64,000 nucleotides of DNA from Sphingomonas phyllosphaerae (GTDB lineage Bacteria; Pseudomonadota; Alphaproteobacteria; Sphingomonadales; Sphingomonadaceae), in NCBI GenBank assembly GCA_036946405.1, contig JAQIJC010000001.1, positions 1,495,001 to 1,559,000 on the forward strand. The letters run 5' to 3'. Each line of letters starts with the position of its first letter. Position 1 is the stretch's first letter. A program made the translations under genes and the position numbers. Below, piece by piece: positions 45,474 to 54,800 of this stretch. The notes beneath the pieces were generated by a model that worked only from the letters and a program-made list of their open reading frames with translations, was not told where the DNA came from and made no database searches.

Positions 45474-45890
45474 CTATGGGTTTCGCCTCTTGCTCGCAAG
45501 GCGTGCGAAGCCGATGAATTGAGCCCGCATATGCGTGTCCGCCACCAGGCTGACATCGGCTTTTACCTGCTCGACAAACTGCTCAAGATCCTCCCCGTAC
45601 CGCGGGGGTTCCTCCATCGACCAATGCGGAAACTCACGGCGGTCGATCTCACCGTTGAATATGTCCACGATGTCGCTGTGGTTCGGGTTCCGCACGATAC
45701 GCTCCATCAGGTTCTCGACGACGGGACGGGCTCCTTCGATCGCTTGCAGAAACCGTACACCGTCATACAGGAACAAGCCGGTGATGCCGTCGCGAAGATT
45801 GCGTTGGGTCGAGGTCTCGCAAAGCGCCCTCAACTCGTCGTCGTTGAGGAAATGCGTGGCGCGACTGGAATAGATGATGCGATAGAGCAC
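45474..45890 (-). CDS. BLUF-domain blue-light photosensor
   Basis: 138 residues: one BLUF domain (1-95) plus a short helical tail. The photocycle residues are present: Tyr7 (RIIYSS), Asn31 (QRNLRDGITG), Gln49 (RFLQAIEG) and the Trp90/Met92 pair (FPHWSM). FAD-binding short-BLUF proteins act through partner proteins; no EAL domain or obvious partner follows. A complete light sensor in a decayed part of an island suggests recent acquisition or selection. The GGDEF protein at 37819 is a possible but unproven target pathway. Confidence 0.92.
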   Translation of the reverse strand: MLYRIIYSSRATHFLNDDELRALCETSTQRNLRDGITGLFLYDGVRFLQAIEGARPVVENLMERIVRNPNHSDIVDIFNGEIDRREFPHWSMEEPPRYGEDLEQFVEQVKADVSLVADTHMRAQFIGFARLASKRRNP

Positions 45891-46011
45891 TGCCGATCCT
45901 TGACGGTGGACGACCCCTGATAGTGAGCTGCCGAGGGCGCGACAGGTAATAGACCTATGTTGTAAGTTTTTTCTTTCAGGCAGAGCGTGACGCCAATGCC
46001 GGGTGAGGTCG

Positions 46012-46173
46012 ATGCCGGTGCCGCTCTACGAGAAAGGCGAGGAGCGGTAGCTGACGTGCTCGTTCGACGATGCCGTCGCGCTGGCCAAACCGTTCCCTTC
46101 GCAGTTGATGACAGCCCGTCAGGATGCATCAACAAGCGCCTTTGACGGCGGGGCTGGGCCACTGTTCGATTAG
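46012..46173 (+). pseudogene. SRAP (YedK/HMCES) pseudogene, 3' part
   Basis: MPVPLYEKGEER, then TAG in place of an expected Trp codon, then LTCSFDDAVALAKPFPSQLM and a stop at 46171. This matches the C-terminal AMPV..........WL....A..L..PFP..LM pattern of SRAP proteins. It may be the tail of the piece at 43755, 2 kb away, or an independent remnant. Confidence 0.7.
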
Positions 46174-46271
46174 TGGGCGCAAATCCGGACCAGTTGGCGA
46201 CCGAGACATACGTTGGCGACGGCCGCCAGCGTGAACAACGAGCCGATAGCATAGCCTGCGATGACGATCAT
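46170..46271 (-). CDS. 33-residue membrane peptide
   Basis: MIVIAGYAIGSLFTLAAVAN then VCLGRQLVRICAH, one hydrophobic helix with a basic end. GGAGCG lies 8 nt upstream. Overlaps the SRAP remnant end on the other strand. Unsupported by family. Confidence 0.4.
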   Translation of the reverse strand: MIVIAGYAIGSLFTLAAVANVCLGRQLVRICAH

Positions 46272-46386
46272 GTGAGGCGCTCCGTCCGCATGGGTGAGCT
46301 GCCTCATCTAACCCAAATGGGTTAATGATCCCGCTACGATGCTATGGATGTCGCGCCTGACCCGCGACGCTGATCAAACGTCTCAC

Positions 46387-46415
46387 GCAAAAAGCGCCCG
46401 GCACGATGGCCGGGC
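46387..46415 (-). terminator. Rho-independent terminator of the AlpA operon
   Basis: On the minus strand CGCCCGGCC atc GTGCCGGGCG then CTTTTTG: an 8-bp GC stem and a five-T run, 44 bp after the last gene of the operon. Confidence 0.8.
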
Positions 46416-46458
46416 GAGGTCAGGATCCCCACAGGATGGGGCATGCTACGGTTAAAGG

Positions 46459-46626
46459 CTAAACGCGAAGCGTGGCTCCACTTTGAGCAACGGCGGCACC
46501 CTCCTCGCACAGCGTCTTATGGACGAGATAGCGCAGGTGGTTGCTGGTGAGCGCCGCCAGTTCGGCGGCGGCGATGCTGGTATCCACGCCGCGGTGGTTC
46601 CCGGCGGTTTCAAAGGGGTCAGCCAT
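46459..46626 (-). CDS. Small protein, last gene of AlpA operon
   Basis: 55 residues: MADPFETAGNHRGVDTSIAA then AELAALTSNHLRYLVHKTLC and a polar tail. Overlaps the upstream gene by 8 bp. Probably a conserved element protein; function unknown. Confidence 0.6.
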   Translation of the reverse strand: MADPFETAGNHRGVDTSIAAAELAALTSNHLRYLVHKTLCEEGAAVAQSGATLRV

Positions 46627-46819
46627 CAAACGCCTCCGTCGTCAGCGGCGGCAGGCCATGCTTTTCCAGCAGGATGCGCAGCCAATTCGCCTGCTTTTCG
46701 GTGGGCAGGTTGGCATCGAATGCCATGCCACCGAGGAACTGGCCCTCGCGCTGCCGGAGCGCGGCACCACTGGTCAGCAGGGCCATCGCGGCGGACTGGT
46801 GGTCGAGAAACGGCGTCAT
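46619..46819 (-). CDS. Small phage-like protein of AlpA operon
   Basis: 66 residues from the ATG at 46819, coupled by ATGA overlap. MTPFLDHQSAAMALLTSGAA and LPTEKQANWLRILLEKHGLP are a pattern seen in short phage-type proteins of this lineage. Function unknown. Confidence 0.65.
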   Translation of the reverse strand: MTPFLDHQSAAMALLTSGAALRQREGQFLGGMAFDANLPTEKQANWLRILLEKHGLPPLTTEAFDG

Positions 46820-47025
46820 GCAGCCTCTCCCCAAACAAGCGAGCTGATCAGCTCAGCGCGCAACCCCACGACTCCATAAAGAGCGGATAGTCGTTGAAGG
46901 CGGAAATAGGAGATGCTATCTGCGGTGCTGTTGCTGCTGATGTAATTCGTGGTGCCCCGCGGACCCTGCCAGGTCGTGCGGGGCGCTTCGTTTTCAGGCC
47001 GAAGCGCCGCCTTTAAGGGTTTCAT
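46816..47025 (-). CDS. Hypothetical protein of AlpA operon
   Basis: 69 residues, polar N-terminus (RPENEAPRTTWQGPRGTTNY) and a helical C-terminus (LQRLSALYGVVGLRAELISS). Starts 6 bp after the AlpA-like gene and overlaps the next gene by 4 nt. Function unknown. Confidence 0.6.
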   Translation of the reverse strand: MKPLKAALRPENEAPRTTWQGPRGTTNYISSNSTADSISYFRLQRLSALYGVVGLRAELISSLVWGEAA

Positions 47026-47031
47026 CAGCGC

Positions 47032-47199
47032 TCAAGCCGCCTGATCCACGAGCGCGCGGATGCTGTCGGTTTTGATCAAGGTGCGGCGCCCGATCTTAAC
47101 AGTCTTCAGGCGGCCTTCGCCGATCAGCTCGTAAATTTTGGTGTGACCGAGGCCGAGCGCTTTCTTGGCGCCGTCGACGGTAACGGTGATGGGTTCCAT
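47032..47199 (-). CDS. AlpA/excisionase-like helix-turn-helix protein
   Basis: 55 residues: VDGAKKALGLGHTKIYELIG then EGRLKTVKIGRRTLIKTDSI, a complete HTH_17 unit with recognition helix HTKIYELI and basic wing KIGRRTLI. AlpA-type proteins activate or direct excision of P4-like elements. It heads a four-gene operon behind the integrase pair and ends at a terminator. Confidence 0.85.
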   Translation of the reverse strand: MEPITVTVDGAKKALGLGHTKIYELIGEGRLKTVKIGRRTLIKTDSIRALVDQAA

Positions 47200-47309
47200 G
47201 CCTGTCGCTCCTGAACGCTGGCGATGGCCAGCGGGCGACTAGCTACTGATACGAACGGGGGCGGGCTGTCCGCCAGCAATGCCGGCAATGCGCCGACAAT
47301 TAATTCTTG

Positions 47310-47951
47310 TCAGAGCTTCTTGCGTTCCAAAAGGTCGATGACGGCTCGCGCGGCTGGTTGAACCGTTGAACGCGAAAGACCTTCGATACCGTCTGCTGCC
47401 ATCAGATCGGCAACCTTATTGATCAGGGCATCGACGCCTTCCTCACGAACGATGTCAGGTGCTGCTATAACGAGGTATGCGATCCAATCATTCCATAGCT
47501 CGCTTCGACGACGGCCGGCCCTGCCAACCGCGTGGTTCTCTAACGCCTCGCTTGACGTTACTGTGGTGATGGCATTCGACGCCGCTTGACTTGGCCATAT
47601 CCGGTCAATTGTTGTCGCTTCAAATTCGAGGCCAACCAACTTCACATACTTGATGGCGCCGTCCCGGTCGCCGGCGAGATGAAATATGCCGGTGACCCAG
47701 TCCATCTTTAGATCACTAGTTAGGTCCCAAGCCCAAACCGGGACAGGCGCGTCGCGAGCTTCGACTTTGTCTCTGGGGCCGTCGTCTTCAATGGTGACTT
47801 CCCACATGTACCGGCATCTCGCCGGCAGGATTGTGCGAGCATAGTCGACGATTGCGTACTCGATACTCCTCAATTCGATCGTGTCACTAACGTTTCGGCG
47901 GTCAGCTATAAGTTGACGCGTATCAAAGGCGGTCAGCCAGCGCTCACCCAT
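47310..47951 (-). CDS. Integrase-linked hypothetical protein
   Basis: 213 residues; ATG overlaps the integrase stop by 8 bp, so it is translationally coupled. The first half is mixed alpha/beta with many Trp (VTIEDDGPRDKVEARDAPVP); the second half is helical (GRRRSELWNDWIAYLVIAAP; RSTVQPAARAVIDLLERKKL) and might bind DNA. No family recognised. Coupling suggests a role in integration or excision control. Confidence 0.65.
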   Translation of the reverse strand: MGERWLTAFDTRQLIADRRNVSDTIELRSIEYAIVDYARTILPARCRYMWEVTIEDDGPRDKVEARDAPVPVWAWDLTSDLKMDWVTGIFHLAGDRDGAIKYVKLVGLEFEATTIDRIWPSQAASNAITTVTSSEALENHAVGRAGRRRSELWNDWIAYLVIAAPDIVREEGVDALINKVADLMAADGIEGLSRSTVQPAARAVIDLLERKKL

Positions 47952-49185
47952 GTCTCAGATCCTGACTTGAATTGGCAATGAGGAAAGAGCCCCAGGCTTG
48001 CAGCAAGGTGCTGCGCATTTCGATAAAGCTAGTCCGTTTGTAGGCGCGAACCACCTTGTCTGGGACGGCATGCGCGAGTGCCGCTTCCGCGACGGGATCA
48101 GGTATTTCCGGCATTTTCTCCGCCGCCCAATCGCGAAATGAGCTGCGGAAACCGTGTGCGTCATACGGCTGATCGGCCGATCGCAGCACCTTGTTCATCG
48201 TCATATCGGACAGCATGGCGCCGCGCAGGCCGGGGAAGACCAGGTCGTCTGCCTTCGGCTTCTTGTCCCCCTTCGCCTGCTCCAGCAGCGCTAAGGCCGC
48301 GTCGTTCAGCGTCACTGTGTGGGAAGGGGCATCAACGCCCTTCATCAGCTCGGACGGCCTGTTCCACTCGCGCTTGGCCAGATCGACCTGCCCCCATCGT
48401 GCGCCGCGCACCTCGCCGGGACGCGCGGCGGTGTAAATTTGAAAGAGCAGCGCCAGCCTGCCGTTCGTCGCCGGCTTCTCCTTGAGTGCCGTGACGAAGG
48501 CCGGGACGTCCACGTAGGGCATCGCGTCATAGTTGCCGCCCTTAGGCTGACGGGGCAGGCCGACTGTCACCGAGCGTCCCGGCGCTTCGGTCGCGCGCCA
48601 TCCCTTGCCGTGAGCGAAGTTCAGGACGGTGCCGATGCGCTGGCGCACCTTGCGCGCCATGTCGGGCTTGGTCGTCCAGATCGGTGCCAGAACGCTGGTG
48701 ATGTCGGCCGCGGTGATCTGGTCGACACGAGTACCGCCCAGCTTATCGAACGTATGATTTTCCAGCGAGCTGATGAACGTGGCAGCGCCCTTCACCGACC
48801 ACCCCTCCTTCAGCGCAGCATGAGCTTCCTTCGCCGCCTTCTTGAACGTCGGGACCTGGAACCGCTCACGATCGCGCTCGGCCACGGGGTCTAGGCCTGA
48901 CTTTGCCGCCACCCTCAGCATAGACGCCTTCTCTCGCGCCTCGCTCAGCGTCAGCACCTTGCGATGAAGGATTTGGATGATGATCGGTGATGCCTCACCT
49001 TTGCCCATCGCGCGCGGCGACGTGTCGACCGTGCCCAGCCCAACGTCCCGACGCTTGCCATCGACCTGCACGCGCAGCAGCCAAGACTTGGCGCCGGTCG
49101 GCTTTACGAGCAGGTATAGACCCTCGCCATCGGCGTGCCGGCCGGGCTTGGCGTTCTTCACCGATAAGGCAGTGAGCTTAGGCAT
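47944..49185 (-). CDS. int: Tyrosine recombinase (P4-type integrase)
   Basis: 413 residues. N-terminal DUF4102 arm-binding domain (LTALSVKNAKPGRHADGEGL), SAM-like core-binding domain, and catalytic domain with Arg255 (TAARPGEVRGARW), His344 and Arg347 (HGFR), His372 and nucleophile Tyr382 (VRAYKR). All catalytic residues are intact. Its 5' end faces the right att site 143 bp away. P4-type integrases insert at tRNA 3' ends, matching the tRNA-Thr target found 21 kb to the left. Confidence 0.95.
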   Translation of the reverse strand: MPKLTALSVKNAKPGRHADGEGLYLLVKPTGAKSWLLRVQVDGKRRDVGLGTVDTSPRAMGKGEASPIIIQILHRKVLTLSEAREKASMLRVAAKSGLDPVAERDRERFQVPTFKKAAKEAHAALKEGWSVKGAATFISSLENHTFDKLGGTRVDQITAADITSVLAPIWTTKPDMARKVRQRIGTVLNFAHGKGWRATEAPGRSVTVGLPRQPKGGNYDAMPYVDVPAFVTALKEKPATNGRLALLFQIYTAARPGEVRGARWGQVDLAKREWNRPSELMKGVDAPSHTVTLNDAALALLEQAKGDKKPKADDLVFPGLRGAMLSDMTMNKVLRSADQPYDAHGFRSSFRDWAAEKMPEIPDPVAEAALAHAVPDKVVRAYKRTSFIEMRSTLLQAWGSFLIANSSQDLRHG

Positions 49186-49328
49186 TCCGCTCCCGATTCC
49201 GTTCCCTCATTCTGAAGCGGCTAGGGACGAACGTCAACGAACAAGTGCGGAACACCAAACGTGAATCAACAGGGAACGTCAAGGCGTAGGCGGGTAGGGG
49301 CGAACAACGGCGAACAACGGGTTAGATG

Positions 49329-49345
49329 CCTGTAAGCGGCACCAC
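49329..49345 (+). other. attR of the genomic island (17-bp core)
   Basis: CCTGTAAGCGGCACCAC, identical to the tRNA-Thr 3' end at 28082-28098. The bases before it do not continue the tRNA, so this is the displaced original 3' end and not a second tRNA. Confidence 0.9.
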
Positions 49346-49491
49346 CTAAAAATCAGAGTTTGCCGGGCATTTTAGCCTCCCTTCGCTGGGGAGGCGATCG
49401 ACTGGCTCCTGTGTCGTTCCGGTGCAGGGAGCCTGAAGCGGCAATCCTACCCATGCACCTGTGCGACAACCTTCGATCAGCGCCGCCGCAA

Positions 49492-50604
49492 TCAGATGAC
49501 GCGCCGTATGCCCGGCACCGTTCGCGCGAGACCCGCCAACGCGAACGAAGCGCCGCATGCAGCTAGACCCACGAGCAGAAACTTCAGCAATGGTGCAGCG
49601 TGCCAAGATGCCGCCATGACGCTCAAGGCAACCAGCACTGGCGGGTGGATGATGAAGGCGCCGAACGCGCCAGCCGCAAGCCACTCCGTCGTCGGGGAAG
49701 CTGCTGGCGATCGACGCCTGGCCCAGACCAGCAGCCCGAGGATCACGCCCGTCGCCACGCACGGCTCCCATAGCGCGTAGTAGAAGGCGTTCAGGTTCAT
49801 CCCGCCTTCGAATCCTCCTGCAGCGCCTCTGGTCGCCGCGACCAGCGGGAGCGATGCGATCGCCAGCCCGGCGACGATCAGCCACGGCAACGCTGCCCGA
49901 AAGCTGATACGCTCGAGCAGGCGGGTTGGCGCTGCAACCGTCCCCGCCGCAAACAAGGCAATGTAGCTCGGGAAGAAGCCGAGCTGGAGCCACAGGATCT
50001 CGCGACCGACCGGCATGACCAGCCGCACGATGAACGCGGCCAGCCCGATCGCGGCGATCGCCAGCAGGACGACGGGCCACCGGGGGAAGACCGCGGTCAG
50101 GGCGCTTCCGTGCGGCCGCACTGCTCGCCACGCTGCATAGGCAAAAGCGAAGATCAGCAGCGCGATCGCGAACCACAAGGGTCCGGGACCATACGGGCCA
50201 TGCGCCATTCTCCTCAGCCAGCCCTCGACGACGCCTGATCCGCCGGCGGCATCGGCCAGCGCGTTTGTGAGCGGGTACAGCACGAAGAAGAAGGCGAGGA
50301 GCGGGATGCCTAACCTGACGAGACGATCCGCCAGATAAGGCAGCGGCCCCTTACGGTCGAACGATCGCGGCGTGTAATATCCGGCCAGCAGGAAGAACAG
50401 GCCCATGAAGTAGGACTGGTTGATCGCGTTGAACATGACGAGGGGCAGGTTCGACGCGTTCGGCTGCTCACGCCAGAACCACCCGCCCGAACCACCATAT
50501 TCAATTGCCGTGTGGTGCAAGATCACCAGCATCGTCATGACAATGCGGACGGTATCGATGCCGGAGTTGCGCGGCATGGCTCTGGCATGAGGTGATTTCG
50601 TCAT
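49492..50604 (-). CDS. Acyltransferase 3 family membrane protein
   Basis: 370 residues from the ATG at 50604; an ATG at 50577 is also possible. About ten membrane helices; the motif DTVRIVMTMLVILHHTA has the family histidines (HH near the first helix) and FFLLAGYYTPRSFDRKG the Arg-rich loop. Transfers acyl groups, typically to exopolysaccharide or lipid-linked sugars at the inner membrane. Lies directly right of the island end with no partner; 146 bp of attR-side DNA precede its stop. Confidence 0.9.
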   Translation of the reverse strand: MTKSPHARAMPRNSGIDTVRIVMTMLVILHHTAIEYGGSGGWFWREQPNASNLPLVMFNAINQSYFMGLFFLLAGYYTPRSFDRKGPLPYLADRLVRLGIPLLAFFFVLYPLTNALADAAGGSGVVEGWLRRMAHGPYGPGPLWFAIALLIFAFAYAAWRAVRPHGSALTAVFPRWPVVLLAIAAIGLAAFIVRLVMPVGREILWLQLGFFPSYIALFAAGTVAAPTRLLERISFRAALPWLIVAGLAIASLPLVAATRGAAGGFEGGMNLNAFYYALWEPCVATGVILGLLVWARRRSPAASPTTEWLAAGAFGAFIIHPPVLVALSVMAASWHAAPLLKFLLVGLAACGASFALAGLARTVPGIRRVI

Positions 50605-50921
50605 GAGCGCGGCTATGAAGCTAAGTAGCCGGAACGCCAAGGAAGGAGCGCGGCGGCGGCGCTGGCCCCCATCAGGGTGCGGGTATCAGCAGGGTGGAGC
50701 GGGCACGGCGCAGCGCTATCTTCCGACGCAATTTGCGACCGAGGCGGAGGACGCGTCCGCCTTCTCAGGAGTTGGAGCCTCCGACAAACACGGCGCGGTT
50801 CGCTCCGCCCCAGCGTGAGGGCAAGAGGTGAGGTCCTCCCAACTGGCGCTTGCGGGCAATCATGGCATAGAACACCCTCCGAAGAGGGAGCGTTGCAGCG
50901 TTCCCAAGCAGGAAGGTTCTT
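50605..50921. other. Divergent promoter region of acyltransferase and IclR genes
   Basis: 317 bp without a gene. It contains the palindrome described at 50886-50905 and the repeat-like GAGGTCCTCCCAACTGG. No small ORF with a ribosome binding site was convincing. Confidence 0.5.
50886..50905. promoter_or_regulatory. Palindrome before IclR gene, possible operator
   Basis: GGGAGCGTTGCAGCGTTCCC matches its own reverse complement at 16 of 20 positions and lies 16 bp before the IclR start. Fits an autoregulatory operator; binding is inferred. Confidence 0.45.
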
Positions 50922-51737
50922 ATGCGCCGGCGCAACGTTCCACCCGATGACGAAAGTCTGTCCCCGTCCGCCCCCGTCGGGGCAGGGAGTCAGACGTTGA
51001 TGCGCGGGCTCGACGTGCTCGAGGCACTGACCGACGAGCAATTAACGGTCGCCGAGTTGGCCGAGCGGGTCGGCCTGAACAAGAGCACCACGTACCGGCT
51101 TGCCTCGGCGCTGGTCGATCGCGGGTATCTCGCCGCGACGCCGCGCGCGGGGTACCGGCTGGGGCCGAAGCTGCTGACGCTGGGTTCGGCGGCGCGCGAT
51201 CAGGTCGATCTGGTGCAGGCGGCGCGGCCGATCATCGAGGATTTGGCGGCGCTCACCGAGGACACGGTGCATCTGGGCGTGCTTGATGCCGATCAGGCGC
51301 TGTATCTCGATAAGGTGCCGGGGCGGCGGCGGGTCGTCGTGTCGAGCCGGGTAGGGGATCGTCACCCGCTGACCTCGACCGGGCTCGGCAAGGCGCTGAT
51401 GCTCGATCACGACCCATCCTATTGGGAGGAGCGGCTTGCCGCCGAACAGGGCAACGCGCGTCGCACATGGGCGACGTGGAAGACCCGAATGATCGATTAC
51501 AAGCAGCACGGTCGCGCCTTCGACCTCGAGGAAAACGAGGACCGCATCCGCTGCGTGGCCGCGCCGATCCGCGATGTGCACGACCGAATCATCGCCGCGA
51601 TCAGCGTCTCGGGCGCGGCGCATTATATGGAAGATGCGCGGATGGATGCGTTGAGCCGCGATGTGCTCGCCGCGGCCGAACAGATCAGCGCCGCGGTCGG
51701 GCATCAATCGACAGGCGGCAAGCGGCCGAGAAGATGA
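50922..51737 (+). CDS. IclR-family transcriptional regulator of rhamnose locus
   Basis: 271 residues. N-terminal winged helix-turn-helix (AELAERVGLNKSTTYRLASA) and C-terminal effector domain (HLGVLDADQALYLDKVPG; RHPLTSTGLGKALM; IRCVAAPIRDVHDRIIAAIS), the full IclR layout. GGAAGG lies 6 nt upstream of the ATG. Placed first in the L-rhamnose locus, it probably senses a pathway intermediate such as rhamnonate or a deoxyrhamnonate and controls the genes to the right; no effector residue proves this. Confidence 0.93.
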   Translation: MRRRNVPPDDESLSPSAPVGAGSQTLMRGLDVLEALTDEQLTVAELAERVGLNKSTTYRLASALVDRGYLAATPRAGYRLGPKLLTLGSAARDQVDLVQAARPIIEDLAALTEDTVHLGVLDADQALYLDKVPGRRRVVVSSRVGDRHPLTSTGLGKALMLDHDPSYWEERLAAEQGNARRTWATWKTRMIDYKQHGRAFDLEENEDRIRCVAAPIRDVHDRIIAAISVSGAAHYMEDARMDALSRDVLAAAEQISAAVGHQSTGGKRPRR

Positions 51738-51898
51738 TCCTCAGGATGTGGACTTATTTCCATATAGTGACTAGTCAGCGCTTGCGATGAAAGTATCCGG
51801 CGGTGCCGGTCACGTCCTGCGACCCGGACTTGGCGGACGAAGAGCCGACTGACGGGAAGCGGGGCGGGGCCGCGCGGTCGGCGCGGGGAGATGGTTTG

Positions 51899-54800
51899 AT
51901 GCCGAGGCGACGTTCCGTTTTGCTGGGGGCCGGCGCCGGCCTTGCCCTTTTGCCGATGCGTGACGGTGCGCTTGCCGCGATGACCGGGGTCCCGGCATGG
52001 GGCGTCGATGGCCTGCTGGTCGGTGGCTTGCGCGAACCGATGGGGCTGCACGATCCGCAGCCGCGGCTGTCATGGCAGCTTCGCTCCAACCGGCGCGGGG
52101 CCCGGCAGGCGGCGTGGCGGGTTGGGGTCGCCTCGACGCGGGCGGGTGCCGAGGCAGGACGATTCGATCTATGGGACAGCGGCCAAATCGCGGGCGAACG
52201 GTCTTTCGACGTCGCTTATGGCGGTGCGCCGCTGACATCGCGCCAGCGGGTCTGGTGGCGAGTGACCGCCTGGGACGAGCACCGGACGGCGGCGACCTCA
52301 CCGGTTTCGTTTTGGGAGATGGGGCTACTGGCCCCGACCGACTGGTCGGCGTCCTGGCTGTCCGCGGAAACGCCGCTGCAACGCGCCGATCGAGAGGCCG
52401 GGCTGGGCTGGCGGGCAGCGCCGGTAGCGAAGCGTGGCGAGCGCCAGATGTTCCGGCTGCGCTTCGATGCTCCCACCGATGGTGAACTGACCGCGCTGAT
52501 CGGGTGCAGCGGCAACTGCACCGTGCGCGTGGATAGGAACGAGATCATCGCGCCGAAGCGCGGCGGCTGGGGATCGCCCGGTCCGCGCAGCGCGGTCGTG
52601 CCGGTCACGGCGGGCGCCCATACGCTGACGATCGAGACACGCGCGCCGGGTGATGCGCCGGCACGGGCCGCGGCGCTGCTGCGAGTGATCACCCCCGACG
52701 GGCGCACGGTGCGCTTCGGCGGCGAGCGGCTAGAATGCCAGGCGGGTGCGGACGAGGCGGGCTGGGTGGCGACAAACGCTGCGGACGGACAGGCGACGAT
52801 GCCGGCGCGCGCCGCGACGCTGCTGCGCAAAGGCTTCCGCGTCGATGGCCGCGTCGCCAGCGCGCGGCTCTACCTGACCGCGCTCGGCATGTACGAAGCC
52901 GAACTCAACGGCAAGCGGCTCGACGATGCGCTGCTGCGGCCCGAATTCACCGACTATCGCAAACATTGCCTTTATTGCGTCGAGGATGTTGCCGACACGC
53001 TGGTGCCCGGCGACAATGTGCTGGGCGTGCATATCGCCGATGGCTGGTACGGCAGCTATATCTCGCCGGACGGGCGCTTTTCGTATGGCGAACCGCCGTT
53101 CCGCCTCTTCGGGCAGCTCGAGATCCGCTACGAGGACGGACGCACGCAGACCGTCGCGACTGGCCCGGGCTGGATGGTGGCGGAATCGCCGGTGACGAGC
53201 GCGACGATCTACGACGGCGAACATTACGACGCCCGCCGTGCGCTGGACGGCTGGAGCCGGGCCGGCTTCACCCCCGGGGCCAGCTGGTCGCCCGCAGTGG
53301 AAGCGACGCCGGCGACCGCGGCGCTGGTGGCGGCGACCGTGCCGCCGATCCGTCGCAAGGAACGCCTGCCCGCGCAGACGATCGCGACGCTATCCGATGG
53401 CGCGTCGGTGGTGGATTTCGGACAGAACTTCACCGGCTGGACGCGCGTCGTGCTGAAGGGGCGACGCGGCACGACGGTGCGGCTGCGCTATTCGGAACTG
53501 ATCAATGCGGATGGCAGCGTCGACCAGAGCAATCTGCGTGCCGCGGACGCCACCGATCATTATACGTTCGCGACCGATGGCGAAGCGGAAGGCTACGAAC
53601 CACGCTTCACCTATCACGGCTTCCGCTACGTGCAGGTGGAGGGGCTCGGCCGACCGATCACCGCCGCGGAGATCACCGGCATCTCGATCCGCAGTGACCT
53701 GACCGAGACCAGCGACCTGCAGCTCGGCAGCTATGTACCGCAACGGCTGTGGCTCAACAGCCGGTGGAGCCAGCGGTCGAACTTCACCGGCATCCCGACC
53801 GATTGCCCACAGCGTGACGAGCGGCTGGGCTGGACCGGCGATGCGCACGTGTTCTGGGACGCGGCGAGCTTCAACATGGACACTGCGGCGTTCACGCAAC
53901 GCTTCATGCGCGACATGCGCGATGCACAGCTTGAAAGCGGCGGCTATTCGGACATCGCGCCGATCGCAGGGCACGACCATATCTCCGACAAGGGATCCGC
54001 TCCGGGTTGGGGCGATGCAGGCGTCGCGCTGCCGTGGACGGTATGGCAGCGCTATGGCGACACCGGGATCATCGACCAGCATTGGGCGTCGATGGAGCGG
54101 TTCCTCGCCTCCATCCAGACGAGCAACCCCGATCTGGTCTGGTCGAAGGCGCGCGGCTCCGACTACGGCGACTGGCTGGCGCTTGACGCCGTCAATCCCG
54201 GCGATCCGACGACGCCCAAGGATCTGATCGGTACCGCTTTCTGGAAGGCCGCTGCGGACCAGATGGCAGACATGGCGCGCGCCAGCGGGCGGCCGCAGGA
54301 GGCGGCACGTTACGCCGCCTTGTCGGGCAAGCTGGCTGCGGCGTTTCGGGGTGCGTTCGTGCACGCCGACGGGTCGATCGGCAACGGGTCGCAGACCGGC
54401 TACATCCTCGCACTGCATTTCGATCTGCTCGCGCCGGGGGCGAGAGCAGGGGCGGTGCAGCGTCTGGTGGCGGATATCAGACGGCGCGGTACGTTGCTGT
54501 CGACCGGTTTCCTCGGCACGCCGTACAGCCTCGACGTGCTGGCGGATGCGGGGCAGATCGCACTGGTCTACGACCTGTTACTGCGCACCGACTATCCGTC
54601 GTGGGGCTATATGATCGCCAAGGGCGCGACGACGACCTGGGAGCGGTGGAACAGCGACGCGGGCGACCGATCGATGAACTCCTTCAACCATTACGCATTG
54701 GGCGCGGTGGTCGGCTTCATGTTCCGCCGCATCGCCGGGATCGCGCCGACCGCCCCCGGCTTCACGCGCTTCACGGTTCGTCCGCTGCGCGACGCGCGCA

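Larger units (their letters stand above)
28082..49345. mobile_element. 21.3-kb genomic island integrated in tRNA-Thr
   Basis: Bounded by a 17-bp direct repeat of the tRNA 3' end. A P4-type tyrosine integrase lies next to the right boundary, with AlpA-like regulators near both ends. Inside, small overlapping phage-like genes, an XRE regulator, pseudogenes, and coding with more A+T and mixed strand use contrast with the compact core genes outside. No capsid, tail, terminase or conjugation genes were recognised, so it looks like a satellite-like or decayed integrative element carrying cargo. Confidence 0.85.

Noticed and set aside
49329-49345. Second tRNA-Thr gene
   Set aside because: Only the 3' 17 bases are present; no anticodon arm upstream.
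28082-49345. Complete prophage
   Set aside because: No terminase, portal, capsid or tail genes could be recognised.
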